Source: Brachycybe producta (lineage: Eukaryota; Arthropoda; Diplopoda; Playtdesmida; Andrognathidae). From it: a DNA stretch of 64,000 bases. The notes beneath the pieces are model-generated. The model saw only the letters and a list, made by a program, of their open reading frames with translations. It was not told the DNA's origin and did no database searches. Within the stretch, counting starts at the first letter, position 1. Each line of letters begins with the position of its first letter. The translations under genes and the position numbers were made by a program. The DNA lies in NCBI GenBank assembly GCA_036925085.1, contig JAUPFP010000107.1, positions 62,001 to 126,000 on the forward strand, read 5' to 3'. Positions 36,978 to 55,951 of the stretch are shown one piece after another.

Positions 36978-37173
36978 GACGCTTGTGACGTAAATGGGAT
37001 TGCCGTAAAATATAGGATTGTGTCATTTAGTCGGTTAGAAAAGGGGGCAATAGCAAATATTTTCAGTAGTTTAAACAAAAGAGTTCTTGAATTCTTTTGT
37101 TATTACCCCTTTTTATCGGATAAAATGACACAATCCTAAATTTTTCTTTAATTTCTATGACGTCACAAGCGTC
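36978..37173. mobile_element. MITE-like element, type C (long palindrome)
   Basis: About 196 bp. The ends GACGCTTGTGACGT and ACGTCACAAGCGTC are inverse. Inner arms TAGGATTGTGTCATTT and AAATGACACAATCCTA also pair, so most of the element can fold into one hairpin. Related to the element at 19538. Confidence 0.7.
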
Positions 37174-37755
37174 CTTCTTTCGATAAGGCAGGTTTATTAG
37201 TTATAAATAAAGATGGCGCCATCTATTGACTATAAGTCCGCTTTCGACTGTGTTTTTAGTTGAGCTACCTATATGTTTGTTATTCATCGATTTATTAAAC
37301 GGTGTACCGTGAGGTGGGGAATTAGTTATATACATTTCTAGGAACTTGACGTCACACTGTTGCATAAGTCGCTGAATAAAGGAATATGCTGTTGGTTGCT
37401 AGTCTTGAGTCGTTGCATAACCTCGTTGGAAGCAAGGGCACAGAATGGGGAGATACAGTATCAACAAACGGGAGAGGAGGAGGCTGCTAGAGGGAAGAAA
37501 GCGTTGTTGTGATCGCATCGATTGTTCCAACAATCGAGGATTTCATCATTGCCAGATCTCTCACATATCGCAAATATTGATTCATTTGCCTTTTGTTTGT
37601 GTAATTTATTTAACTTGTTTTTCTTTCTCTGTTCAATTCATATCGAATTAGATAAGTGTTTATAATTTGCTACTTAATAAAACGGAGGACGACGACGAGC
37701 ACCACAACCACATATTCTGTTTTCTTCATCTTCTTCTTTTGGCTCCATAATTAAG

Positions 37756-40700
37756 ATGCAACAATCTTCATCCGTCCTCGTCTTAATTCGAACTCCCCGT
37801 CTTCTGACCCTTGGCCTTTTCTTCCTCCTCCTTATATTTAAGCGTTTTTCCTGTGCTCCGTTTCTGGTGGAAGTCGAATCGAATGCGGTGGAAGAATTCG
37901 GTTCTATAACGAATTCTCTTCCTGCGTTTGCAAAGAAAGTTGCGAATACGTTGTCGATCGTAAGCGACGATGGCTCTTTTGGTTGTTTTCCTTGTGTACT
38001 CGGAGTCAAGACGTTACATTTTATGGTACGAGCCGGAGCCACCGAAGAAGACATCGGTGATTGGTCATCGAAGCTCTGTTTCAAATTCGGTATCAGCTCC
38101 GAAAGAGTTTGCTCTGGAATATGTCACTCCATGAAGGTGAAATACCATTATGAACGTGGACAGATTTTTCTCTAAATTTGCCTTTATTTGTTGGTGTCTG
38201 TTGCAGAAGGAAGTTTTCTACGTAATTTCTCGAACCAACTTCGATCCCGGTTTCATCTGTAGTAGTATCTTGGGACAGGATTGTGGAAGACGCAGCGATC
38301 CGAATGACAATTGGGCCGTACCTCTTCCAAACGTAACCAAACCACCGGTCGTTCCGGTGCAGCCTCCAAAGGTGATTTACGGTTCATATCGAGAACGTTT
38401 CTCCTTGTCTAACGTGAAAGATTGACGTATCGTTTAATCGTAGGCCGGTTCTCCGACATTGAGGGTGCTACACTTGACGGACGTTCATCTCGATCCGATG
38501 TACGCGGTCGGGTCCAACACGGACTGTGGAGAGTTCCTCTGTTGCCGTGGCGAAGAGAATCGCGAGACTTCGGATCGGTCGGCCGCTGGCAAGTGGGGTG
38601 ATTACCGAAAGTGCGACACTCCTCTGCATTCTTTCGAAAACCTCTTGCGGCACATCTCCGAGACGCATTCTGTTAGTATGAGTTTGATCTCTCGAGGAAG
38701 CGATCTGAAAGTGTTTTCTTCATTTTGTAACTTTCTATTTCGCTCAGATCGACTACGTGTTGTTTACAGGTGACGATCCGCCGCACGACGTCTGGAACCA
38801 GACGGCAAAGAGTAACCTTGCGATCGTAGAAAAGGTTGCCGAACTGTTGACGACTCATTTTCCGTCGATTCCAATCTTCTCGGCCATCGGAAACCACGAA
38901 GGGATTCCTGTCAACAGGTGTCGCTCCTTCCACTACGTTTTCTCTTTTCGAAATATATCAATTTGCACGCTGAAAGAATGATTTTGTTTTCCCATTTTTA
39001 TCATAGTTTTCCGTCACCATTTCTTACAAACGTCTCTTCGATGGATTGGCTGTATTCGGCACTGAATAAAACGTGGACTCGATATCTTCCACCGTTGGCC
39101 AGTTCTACGATTTTGAAGTGATTCAAAAGTGGTTACTTTGTAATCGCAACGAATTCGTCATAAGAAGTTTGTTTGTTTCAGAGGGGCTTTTTATTCGACT
39201 TCTGTCTTTCCTGGACTCAGAATCATTTCTCTGAATATGAACCTATGCAACAATTTGAACTGGTGCCTAAATTTGAGATGGTTCACTTTGTAGAGAGAGA
39301 GAGAGAAAGTCCTAAGAGACGGTGGATCTCATTGCCGTTTCAGGTGGCTACTCTTGAACACGACCGATCCAGTTGGACAACTTCATTGGTTGGTCGACGA
39401 GTTGCAGGATGCCGAAAACAAAGGAGACAAAGTCCACATCATCGGACACATTCCACCCGGCAACAGCGATTGTATGAAAACGTGGAGTTCCAATTATTAT
39501 AGCATCATCAACAGGTGATTTCGAAGGTGTACCTTTGGATGGGAGGGGGAGAGGAGGAGCGATGGGTGACGATATTCCACTTTTATCTAAAGGTACGAGA
39601 GTGTCGTTCGAGCTCAGTTCTTCGGTCACACGCACATGGACGACTTCGAAGTGTTCTACGATTCGAATGCGGGTGCACCGGGTAAAATGCGCCCCACGAA
39701 CGTAGCTTACATCGGACCCAGCGTTACGGCTTACAATGCTGCCAATCCAGCTTATCGGATCTACACTGTCGATGGAAATCATTCGGAGAGCACGTGGGTA
39801 CGTACAAGTTTGGTTGGAGTGCGAGAGAGACATCTTTTGCACCGTTTACACTCTTTTTCGTTTGTTGAATGTTTATTTAGGCCGTGTTAGATCACGAAAC
39901 TTATTTTGTGAATTTGACAGAAGCCAATTTGAACGGAACTCCAAATTGGTATCTCCTCTACAAAGCAAAGGTTCTCGGTGGCCGTATATATTTAATATAT
40001 TCTCGGCAGAGGTCGATCGAACATCATCACCGAAACTGTTTATGTTTGCTTTTCAGGCAGCCTACGGCCTTTCCTCTCTGCAACCAAAGAGTTGGGACGA
40101 TCTGATCGATCGATTGGAAAAGGATGATTGGCTTTTCCGTCTTTTTTACAGGTTTGTTTTTTTCATGACAATTCTATCATTTTGTATTTTGAGAGCGAAC
40201 ATCACCACCATACCTTACTCCCACTTAAAAGTATGTTTCTTCTTTCTTATAAAGAGAAACTTAATCTGTCTTACTGGTCATCCATTGTTTTTGTATGTTA
40301 ATTGTACTAACTGAGAGAATAGGCAGAGCTCTTAGCTGAGATTAGATATAAATCTAATATGCGCGTTTCTTGTTACTGTTGTCATATAAAGTGTAAACGG
40401 GGCCTGTCGGAATCTTGATTAATTATTGCTTTTCACGAGTAAAATGAAAGACAAACTTGAATGTGTTTTAGAAACTAGAAGAGCAACTCAGTCACCTTTA
40501 AGAAATTGTTTATGTTGATATATTTCAAAATGAGCTTTTTATGCGAGTTTGAAAATGATCCAATTTTAAGCTAGATCAGATATTTTTGAATTTTTGGTCT
40601 AAAATGTTTATATTGAAAGATATCAACTTGAAATTCCCATAAAAGTGATTGAGAGCTGCCTTTCTAGTTTCTAAAATACTTTCTAATTTCTCTTAATTTT

Positions 40701-40919
40701 GCTCGCTTGAAAGACAAGAGAATAATCAAGAGTTCGAAAATCGGTTGTTGACGAATTCTCTTAAGAAGTGATGTAATCGTTATTTCGTTAAGACACTATC
40801 ATCGAGCGAGTGAGGCTTATCCGAAATGCGACACCGAAGAGTGCAAAAGCAAATTGATGTGCGACTTGCGAAGTGGTCGATCCAACGATCCTACGACTTG
40901 TTCTGTGTTCGAACGATGA
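37756..40919 (+). CDS. Acid sphingomyelinase (sphingomyelin phosphodiesterase)
   Basis: Eleven exons: 37756-38136, 38207-38371, 38444-38671, 38748-38917, 39007-39117, 39182-39262, 39344-39514, 39593-39797, 39881-39970, 40057-40151, 40793-40919; 607 aa. Order: a signal peptide ([13 protein letters not shown] core), a saposin-B domain (residues about 77-135, CFPCVLG to CSGIC), a Pro-rich linker, and a metallophosphatase with all metal-site motifs: DVHLD, GDDPPHD, GNHE, GHIPPG and GHTH. The C-terminal domain ends with paired Cys ([13 protein letters not shown]). It cleaves sphingomyelin to ceramide and phosphocholine in lysosomes or after secretion, using two Zn ions. N-glycosylation sequons are present (NQT, NKT, NLT). 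The last intron (641 bp) holds a MITE-like element. Convergent with the aquaporin gene. Confidence 0.95.
40437..40731. mobile_element. MITE-like element, type A
   Basis: The left end AGTAAAATGAAAGACAAACTTGAATGTG leads to TTTTAGAAACTAGAAGAGCA. The right end CTTTCTAGTTTCTAAAATAC is followed by TCTTAATTTTGCTCGCTTG. About 295 bp, in the last sphingomyelinase intron. Confidence 0.7.
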
Positions 40920-41518
40920 CGACCGTTCGTCTTCGTATCGGGAGGAAGAGGCGGTAATTATTAATTAGCCACTCGATCATTATTTTTTGTTGTTCCTTGT
41001 TTTTTAAAATATAAATAATTAGCAATAAGCATTTTACAAATTAGAAAAAGCTTCAGCTGTTGAGATTATCGATTTTATTTAGATTTTCATTATTTTTGTG
41101 TATTTTAATTTTCGTTTATGAGATTATTTTTCGTATTTGACGTTGAAATAAGAAAACACGAAACTTATGCGATGAATGTAATAGATTCTTCTTTAATTAT
41201 TTACGTTAGAAAATGACAATTGTGGATGGGGGAGGTGAAAAATAGGCACAAACTAAGTAAGATATCAGAGTTTCCGAACATTCGCCGCCGATAATCGAAA
41301 AACTCCGTCAAATATGGTACAAATATATACATTGGGATTATTTCGACAGGAGATTTAAAAGCAAACAAAAATCACTTCCAAAAAAAAAAAAAGGTTCCAA
41401 TAGGAATCGTTTATTTTGAGCTTTTTTTCTTTGTGTGATCACAGGTAAATATAAATTAGATTTTATGGCGCAAAGAATATTTTTAAGTTTTTTTGGGGAG
41501 GGGAGGGAGGGACCAAAT
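40920..41518. other. Convergent 3' region, sphingomyelinase and aquaporin
   Basis: About 600 bp between stops. A minus-strand AATAAA at 41410-41415 suits the aquaporin mRNA. No separate gene is seen. Confidence 0.5.
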
Positions 41519-44467
41519 TTAGAATTTGGTTGATCCAGGACCGTATTCCATTCTTTGTGGCACTCTCGAAGTGGTTCCCGGACGATTGCCGTGGATGGTT
41601 GCGTAGTTTCCGGACGCCGTCGAGTTCGGTCGGTACGTCGTCGAGCTGTAAAGAGACTCTGCTCCGGTTCCTCCCCCTCCTCCGTAACGAGAAGAAGGAA
41701 CCCTATGTAGAACTCCGTAGTTGGACTCTCTGACGGGCGGAGGCAAAGCGCCGTAATTGGAACTCGTAGATACGTTACGAGACGAACTGTAATTCCCGTT
41801 GTCGTTGTGCACCGACTGCGGTATCATGTTGGATCTGTAACTGTCATAGTTTTGTGTACGATACGTACTGACGGGTGGAGGGAGGTACTGCTGTTGAGGT
41901 GCTGCGGTGAACTTGGGCGGTTTCGCATCGGGATCGTCGAAATCGTCGTCGTTACTGTGTAGGCTCGAATCGGCTGAAAACCAGAAGAAGAAAAAAAAGT
42001 TCCACTAAAATCGTCTACGATGGCCACGCAAAAAGAGGACGCGTTTCTAGGTACGAGAGATGTAAACGTATCCGTTTTTACCTCTGTTGATTTCATCCAG
42101 AGCTTCTCTCAACTCTTTAACTCCCTTCCTCGGATCGAAGATGTACTCGTAAATGAGTCCCGCTAATAAGCCACCCATCACGGAACCGAACCAATAAACC
42201 TGTTTAAATAACAACACGAGTATAATTATGTCATTTAACGTGTCACAAAGCGGAGACTGAGGTGGACGACTAACCCAATGGTTTTCCCATCGATTCATGA
42301 CAAACGCTGGCCCCAAAGCTCGGGCCGGATTCAAGGCGGCGCCTGTCGATTGAAGCTGAACAAAACAAAACACGATATTACAAAATGCAAGGCGACTTTA
42401 ATTATGTAAATTTTTCTTTAAAAAAAAGACGGAAGGGGGGAGGGTTCTCGGAGGGGAAAAAAACTGGCTAAAGAGGTTTTTATGCAAATGTAGTTACTCT
42501 TGGAATGTAAAATGCAAGAAGAGGAAGGGAGGGAGAGACTGAAAGAGAGAATGAAAATAGACCAACCAAGTAGCAGCTGAAGGAATGATGAAATTTTATT
42601 TTTAAAAAAATGTTATTCACACACAACTAGTCTCCTTTCATGTTTCTCATTGAAAGAGAGAAGGGAGGGGGGGGGGGAGAGACAAAAATGAGGGTTGAAA
42701 TGTGAGAGAGGGGGGGAGACGAAGAAAACTGAGATAAATGGAGAGGGATTGAGGGTTCCTCATCAACTCCCTCACCCACCCTCGGGGCCGTTTTCACGTC
42801 AACTCCCAACCCCAAACATGTGTTGGGAAAGTCCAATTTCTAAATTGGTTTTGATTTGAAGGGGGGATTGAGAGGAAAAGGACCAATTTGAAAATGTTGG
42901 GAAGTTCAAATTAAGCGATTCAATTTGGACATCATCATCATCATCGTCGTCATTCTTCATAAATAGTAAAAATTAAAAGCATTGAATTTGAGACTAAATA
43001 ATAATTTCGTCCTTTTTGTTTTAATTGCGCGTCCATGACACACACACACACAATGGAACATTGTTGTCAAATGTTTGTCCTTAATTTGACAGTAATTAAA
43101 AAACCTTTCTAAAAAAAATGTTTAATTAGTTTAAAAAACGAAACTGGTCCAAGTTACCCCAGCAAGAGTGCAGACTAGATAGGCCGAGCCAATGATGGGA
43201 GAAGGAAGATTCAGGAGCCAATTGTGTGGGTCCATTGCAGCAAACACAGTGAAAACCACGATGAAAGACAGAACGAATTCTACTCCGAATCCTTGCCATG
43301 GAGTCAGGAGTTCGTGGACGCAAACCGATCCCAGCAAACCTTGATGGCCGGGAACTGTCACGCTGCAACAACAAATTACAAATAAAACAAAAATTGTCAT
43401 TAGGGGAGGAAAGCAACACATTATTTATGAAAAATGGTCATTATTTATTAATTTCTGCTAAATTGTTCATTTTTGTGTTGTTTCTGTGTCTAGTGTGTAG
43501 ACGTTAGTTTCGGTTGGTGCCCCAAAGGGAACGAAAGCGTGCCTGCTTGCATCTGTCTGTCTGTCTGTCTCCCTACTAATTAGTGGGGTGATTGTCCATC
43601 ATATAATAAGGGTGTGTGTGTGTGGTGGGGGATTCCAGTCCGGAGAGAAGAAGAAGACCACTTTTAGTTAGTGTGTCGTCCATCAAGGGTGGAGGGCGAC
43701 CACAAGGGGATTTCGTTCCGCGCCCTTTCTGCGAATCTTGCTTCTCTTTCTCTCTCGTTATTAAAATGAATATTAGATCTAATATTATCGTCGTCGTCAT
43801 CATCATCAGGTAGAGCAGGCTGAGCAGCAGCAGGTGCGCGTTGCTCTATTAAAACACAATACATCTAAATTTGTGGTTGAAAAGAACAAAACAACATTGA
43901 AAACGTGTTTCACTTTTTGTGCAGCTGCTTCACATAAATAAAAACATTCAATTTCAATCGAACTAGACTAGAATTATTGTAAGCGAATTTCGTAAACACA
44001 TTTTAATACAATTTTATATCATTTTTTTTTCTTCCATCTGAATCCATTTTGTAAATATTTTTCTTTCAAAACTTTGAACCCGTTAATATTTTCAGATTTC
44101 AATGCACATATAATATTATGTCTACCTATTTGAAATTAGGCAATTTAGGCGGTTCGATGGCTAATGAACCGAATTTCCGAGTTCAGATTAAAATCCGAAC
44201 CCCCCCCCCCCCCTATCCAAGGATACGAAATGTAATTCAGTTCTAGTTATGTACAGTATTTGTTGCACGTGTCTTCATGGCCCACTGGGCACTTGACAGG
44301 GGGGAGGGGGGGGGGGGGTCGGACTGAACTTTCACTGTCTCACTTTGTAGTTTAAAAAGTGCAGGTGTTTTTATTTTTTCCTGTCAGGCGATTTTTTTTT
44401 GTTTAAAAGGTGGACGGGGGGGGATTCAGTTGCACCTCAAAAGGACAGAAAGAGACGTTAATTTTTT

Positions 44468-44506
<39 letters not shown>

Positions 44507-47147
44507 TATTTTCGTCCAAGGTTGTCGTCTCAATTCTGACCAGTTTTAAACTGAAGGTTGCTTATACACGATCAATCCCGGCTTCTCTTAATCCAGGATT
44601 GTCTCTCTACATCCATCCACTTGTTCCTGACATCCATCTTTTCAGATTGTATGTTTGCTTTTTCTTCTTCTCACTAACTATTGGACCCCCCCCTTTCTCA
44701 TAATATAGGAAACATTACAATTTCAACAAATTTAAGTTGTCATTTCATTTGAGCGATTTGAAGCCTGAGCACTAAAGTTCCGGAAAAAGTTTGAATTAAC
44801 AAAGTGCAACACGTCCACGATCCATGATATTGTCTTTGAAAAGCCAAGATGGACAAGCCATAATTGATCACCTTTGCTCAGCTTAAAAATAATCACACAT
44901 TCCACTTTTTATTTGCTTTTGGAAATTGGAAAAAATCCATCCAATGATGAAAGTGACTTGTTATTTTAACACTCGAAACTTTCATCACGATGTTCAGTTG
45001 TTTCCCGTTTATTTTAATAATAAAAAAAACACCCAAGTGTCGATTAAAGTGAGGAGGAAGAAGTTCCCAAATTGCGGTGTTTTTTGTTTTTTTTTTGGAA
45101 GATAAAAATAACCCTGTTTCGTTGTTGGTTTACGTACTGAAAATTGACCCCGTGTGTGTATCTTGTTTGACCCTTTTATTTTTTTTCTTCTCTCGTTAAG
45201 TTTGTTGACTTCTTCTCTCTTTCTATTATCACATTATTATTCCCGCTCTCTCTCTCTCTCTCTCCCTCTATTCCCATACTGCACACAACCCCCCACCCCT
45301 CTATCACCATTACATGTTCTTGAGTGAGGGTTAAAGGTCAACTAGAAACTTATCAAAACATCCTTTTTATAATGGTCACCTATGATGAGAACCGATTTTT
45401 TTTTTTATAAAAAATCATGATTTCCCAGCCAAGAACAGGGCCGCCAACACACAAAACCACAACAAACCAAAACGTCTTGTTTTTTGAATTTCTAGGATAA
45501 CATTTGTGGGTCCCGGCTCAAGAGGCTCACTGGGGCTCAACCGAATCACAGGCTCTCTCGTTCTGTGATGATGGGACTCATGGGGTTTTAGTATTATTTG
45601 GGGACTGACTGAAGTTTCCCGTGTGAAGTTTGCAACTGACACATGTGGCCACAACCATTTCTACCATAAGGGGCCCCCTCCCCCAACTACTGTTTGGGAT
45701 AATATTTGAGAGAAAATAATAAGCAGATGTGTTCCTAATGAAATGTTCACACGAACATTTCTGAAACAACCAGGAAAAATGTGATGTTTGTGTTGATGTT
45801 GGAGTTTGTTTGATTCGTGGGGACTCAAACTAATAACCACCCACCCAACCACCCCTCAGACAAAAGGTGTCTACAAAGGCGGTCCAAATACAAAAAAAGG
45901 CAAATATAGGTGCCGCCGCATCACCCACCCACCCACCTTTCAACATCAAGCGCCATAATATTATAATACATAGTTCAGGTTTAAAAAAAACGCCTTCGAA
46001 TCCCAACTGTTCTCCCCTTTTTTTCTTAGTGACCGACCATTCAGTTAGGAATGATTTTTCTTGATGGTCATTCAAATTGAAGGTCCAGTAGTGAGACTTA
46101 TAAAAAAAGAAAAGGTCAAGCAACCTCGATGACCCCCCCCCCCCCCTTTTCAAAACAGGATACTTTCTATGTTTGGGAATTTCTTCAATTGAAATTCATT
46201 TCAGACTGAATTCGGAATATAAAGCGAATCTCTTGAACCATTTCTCATCTGAATCTGAGGCCACATCACAAAAAGGTGGAAGGGCAGGGCAGGGTGGGTA
46301 GTTGTCGAATATTAAGGCCCCCTCCCCCTATGTCTTCCCCCCTTCAATAACCCTCTCTACGTGCTCAACATTTTAATATGCATAGAGTAAAAGGCAGATG
46401 GTGGTCTCTTTGTATTTTCCCGAGCAACAGTTGGGCATTTCAGTCCCTTTTTTTAAAAAAAAAACCCCTACTTCGTGTGAGGTCGGGTCGTTTTACCTAC
46501 CCATAGAGTAGGGCCGCTCCGGCGATGGCCCCTCCGCACTGGGCTATTATGTACAAAGCGGCCCTAAGTGCAGTCACTTTCTGAGTCACCCACAGAGAGA
46601 AGGTTAGGGCCGGATTCACATGGGCCCCAGAAATATGTCCGAAACACAGTATGAGGGTGCACATGGCGAACCCACTGGTCAGAGCAGTCTGGACATTCCA
46701 CAGGTCAGTGACGAGACCCTCGTCCTCTCCTTCACCGACGTCCTCATGAGGATGCATCGTCATCATCCTCGAGTCCAAAGAGGAGGAGGAGGAAGACGAC
46801 GAAGAGGAGGAGGAGAGTAGGGATCCTGAACCGGAATGAGAAGTCCGCGTCCTCCTCATGGACGAGACCGTCGTCCTCTTTGGCCATGAGACGTAAGTTC
46901 CACACACGAGAAACACGTAGAAGAAAGTGGCCAAACATTCGGCGATGATGGCTCTCCATAACTCGAGACTACGAACTTCTTCTCTCATCGTTTTCTTTCG
47001 ACGTCTACGAACGTCCGCTTCTAGAAGACACTCGATTCTGGACAAGAGGTGGACACTCGTGGGGTCCACTATTGCGCCGCCACCACCACCACCACTTCCC
47101 CCTTGATGATGCATTCCACCAACGATGACGCCGCCAGATGATCGCAT
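41519..47147 (-). CDS. bib: Big brain-like aquaporin (MIP family)
   Basis: Five exons: 46501-47147, 43158-43362, 42275-42355, 42082-42199, 41519-41973; 501 aa. A Gly/Ser-rich N-terminus precedes six membrane segments. Both NPA half-helix motifs are present (GAHVNPALTFS and GAALNPARALGPAF). The segment QCGGAIAGAALLYGVTVPG and the end VYWFG...YEYIFDPR match Drosophila Big brain. The cytoplasmic tail (residues about 352-501) is Tyr/Ser/Pro-rich. Big brain is a membrane channel-family protein promoting Notch-Delta lateral inhibition and adhesion. The loop between TM1 and TM2 carries a Ser-run and acidic insertion of about 55 residues. The start is taken as the in-frame ATG at 47147; an upstream GTG frame stops soon after, so only an extra upstream exon could extend it. 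Confidence 0.9.
42356..43157. other. Aquaporin intron
   Basis: About 800 bp between the fifth-helix exon and the second NPA exon. Purine-rich patches only; no exon is seen. Confidence 0.55.
43363..46500. other. 3.1 kb aquaporin intron
   Basis: No exon is recognised. It holds a (GA)n tract (44472-44500), C/G homopolymers (44200-44213, 44306-44318, 46133-46146) and a (CTGT)n patch near 43553-43571. Confidence 0.55.
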
Positions 47148-49030
47148 TCCGCTTCGTTTGGCTTTTCCTTCTTCCCTCACAAGTCAAGAACAACAAGTTG
47201 TGTCTTCTTTATTCAGTTTATCTTGTTTCTAAACACAATTCCATAATAAAACGTAGATTGGGTTTGATATTTATTTTAGTAATTCTAGTCCGTAAAACAA
47301 TAGTTAGATACTAGAACCACCTCCTAATCCTACTAGTTGTTGTCAATAAACGAGGTGAAGTCCACATTTTCAGAGTCCCTTATTTTTTAAAAAAAAAAAT
47401 ATAAACACCGTCTTTTTGTCCACAACTGATGATGTCCAGCGTGTGTCCACCCCTAAATTACACGCATCTAATGATCCACCACTGATGGCTGCATTATTAT
47501 TATTGAAAATCACATCTGAAAGACGATTGTAAAATCAACATAAAGACAACATCAACAGAATTAAACACAGACAGGCGGCACACGAGGTTGAAATTGCGAC
47601 AAGAGAAAACCAACTACACTCACACACACAGTCCAATAGAAATAGAAAATGAGTTTCTCTTTTTTTCCTGTCGCTGACGACGCATCATTCAAGGCTCTAA
47701 TTCCCAACAGAGTCTCAAACAAGAAAATATTACGAACTGAGCGTCACAGACTCAAAAGTGCGTGAGAAAAACGTCTCGTTAAAACGGCGGCAGCAGATGT
47801 CAAACACAATGAACAACAAAAAAAAAAGTAACACTTTACGTGGCGCCACTATGCAGCAAAAGAGGGGGCTAGCGTACGGACGATGAAATGAAGGCGCTTT
47901 ATCTTTATAAATTCATAAAATAATTTGAAAGAAAATATATATAATATATTTAATATATATATAATAATAATAATAATAATATATATAATATATTTGAAAA
48001 ATAATACGACCAATTTATAAATTTTATTGACGTTTTATTCAACCTATTTGCTTTTTCATACGGGTTTATTTTATTATTCTATAAATAATTGCCGCGCTGA
48101 ATGGCGGCCATTTGTTTTTCGTCTGCTAATAATATCGATATATTGATAGACGTATCGACTCGTTCAGATCGAACTGCAACTTACTATCGATAACAAACGA
48201 TAAAGGTGTGTTCGCATACAAGCCGATAGAACGAAAGTTACGAAACTAAAAGCAGAATACGGCTGAAACAACGCGTGCGTTCCAGTGAAGAAGGGGGGAA
48301 CGATAAGAAAGCGTTTTTAGCGAGTATTGAGAGCGAACCTGAAACGGCAATGGCGACACCGCTAAAAAGATGGCTGTTTACTTTTACTCGTGTGTGAGAA
48401 ATAAAACTGAGAGCGCATGCCTTCTTAAACAAAGGATGGTTCTAAATGATTGACACACAACGAATGCGTATTACGATCGTAACCAATTTATGGCTTAATC
48501 TTGACGGTGAATCACCGACTCGTAAACGTTCATTCCAGTTCAGTCTGACTGTACGTATTACGTCGTCTATGTATAATATATGTACATACATATACCAATC
48601 ACACGATGATCGTCATTTATGTTAATTATCAAACAGAATAGACTTGTAATGGTGACGTCATTCACCCGCCCGCTCGTCCACTCACTCACTGCGAGTTGAG
48701 TGACGTCACTGGTTTGCATTGTAGAGAATGCCGCCATTTTCCCCTTTTCCGCTTCTTTGGTTTTTTTTTCTTTCCTTCTTTCTATTCGCTAGTAGTCGTG
48801 CGAGTAGGAGGAGATCGGAGAAGCTAGGAGTGCGGCCGCCCTCCTAAATCTCTTCAATTTGCTTCTACTCAAAATAGAAGCGATTGTTTGAATTTGTTGG
48901 TCTCTCTTTCTTTTTGTGCTGCACATTCAGTGCACGCTGGTTGTTGTTGTGTCCCTCTTTTTGAACGAAACTCCCATTTCACTTGTTTTGGGGGACTTTT
49001 ATCGCGTTTTTCGCGTATTGAAATGAACAA
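47148..49030. other. Divergent intergenic region between aquaporin and Argonaute
   Basis: Must hold both promoters. AT-rich repeats lie at about 47935-47995. The Argonaute-proximal half has paired TGACGTCA sites and a YY1-like motif (separate entry). No gene is seen. Confidence 0.5.
48653..48740 (+). promoter_or_regulatory. Probable Argonaute core promoter: two CRE-like sites and a YY1-like motif
   Basis: TGACGTCA occurs at 48653-48660 and again at 48701-48708. GCCGCCATTTT at 48730-48740 matches the YY1-type motif often found at transcription starts. The cluster is about 290 bp upstream of the Argonaute ATG. Activity is inferred from motifs only. Confidence 0.45.
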
Positions 49031-55134
<6,104 letters not shown>

Positions 55135-55898
55135 TGTTCTTCATCTCTCTTGTCATCGAGTACGGTCTTTTGGGTGAAGATTGACGCCAGCTGTGATTGC
55201 AAACGAACGACGGACGGAAGTTGACGAATATTTTTTTTTTTTTTAAAAAAAAGCTGAACTTATGTTTTACTGATGCAGAGGAAGACAACAAAACGACGAT
55301 AATTGACACTTGGATGTGCAACACAGCTTTTAGTTGTTATCGGTTGCAAACAGAAGGTGGTTGATGTTTTCCAAACATCCACATCGTAGTCTTTTAGCAC
55401 TTGTTTTATTCTTCAGTAGTTTTTTTTAGATTTTATCTTTGAAATAACGACGAACGTTCGTTGACCGGTGGTCAGTCGTTGTACTTGTTGGCGGTCTCCA
55501 CTCGAGGGTCTTCGTGCCGTTCGTTGTGTCGTGTAACGTACTTGCGCAGCATTTTTGTAATTTGTTTTAACTTATTCCACCCAAGGTGTTCACTCGAAGC
55601 GGAAAATAACAAAAACCACGAGCTTTCGTTAGTACGGGGAGAGATAGATAAAGTTGCTTAAGAAAGTTAAGAAAGACGAGTCGGTCGATGATAGTATACG
55701 TTCCTTGTAAAGGGGGTACGAGGATGAGTTTTAGCTGGAGGTCACCTCCATCGCTCCCTTTTTCCGTTCTATCCTCTCGAGGGTGTCCAACAGACGGGTG
55801 AGGATTTAACGAACGGGAGGAATGGGGAGACGGAGGTTAGTCTAGGACTTTGGAGATGAGTGGTGGTGGTCGTGACCTTCTGCTGGACGGAGAGGTCA

Positions 55899-55913
55899 AT
55901 ATCCGTTGTTGTT

Positions 55914-55945
<32 letters not shown>

Positions 55946-55951
55946 TGTTGT
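55899..55951. repeat. (TTG/CTG)n trinucleotide repeat
   Basis: About seven CTG units flanked by TTG units, probably in the Argonaute 3' UTR. Confidence 0.9.

Larger units (their letters stand above)
36678..37755. other. Divergent intergenic region between FAM8A1-like and sphingomyelinase genes
   Basis: Must hold both promoters. It contains a 30-nt hairpin (36898-36927), a type C MITE-like palindrome (36978-37173) and an AGATGGCGCCATCT palindrome near 37211. Confidence 0.5.

Noticed and set aside
47145..47180. Upstream start for the aquaporin at 47180
   Set aside because: The codon there is GTG, not ATG, and an in-frame stop lies just upstream. The first in-frame ATG is at 47147.
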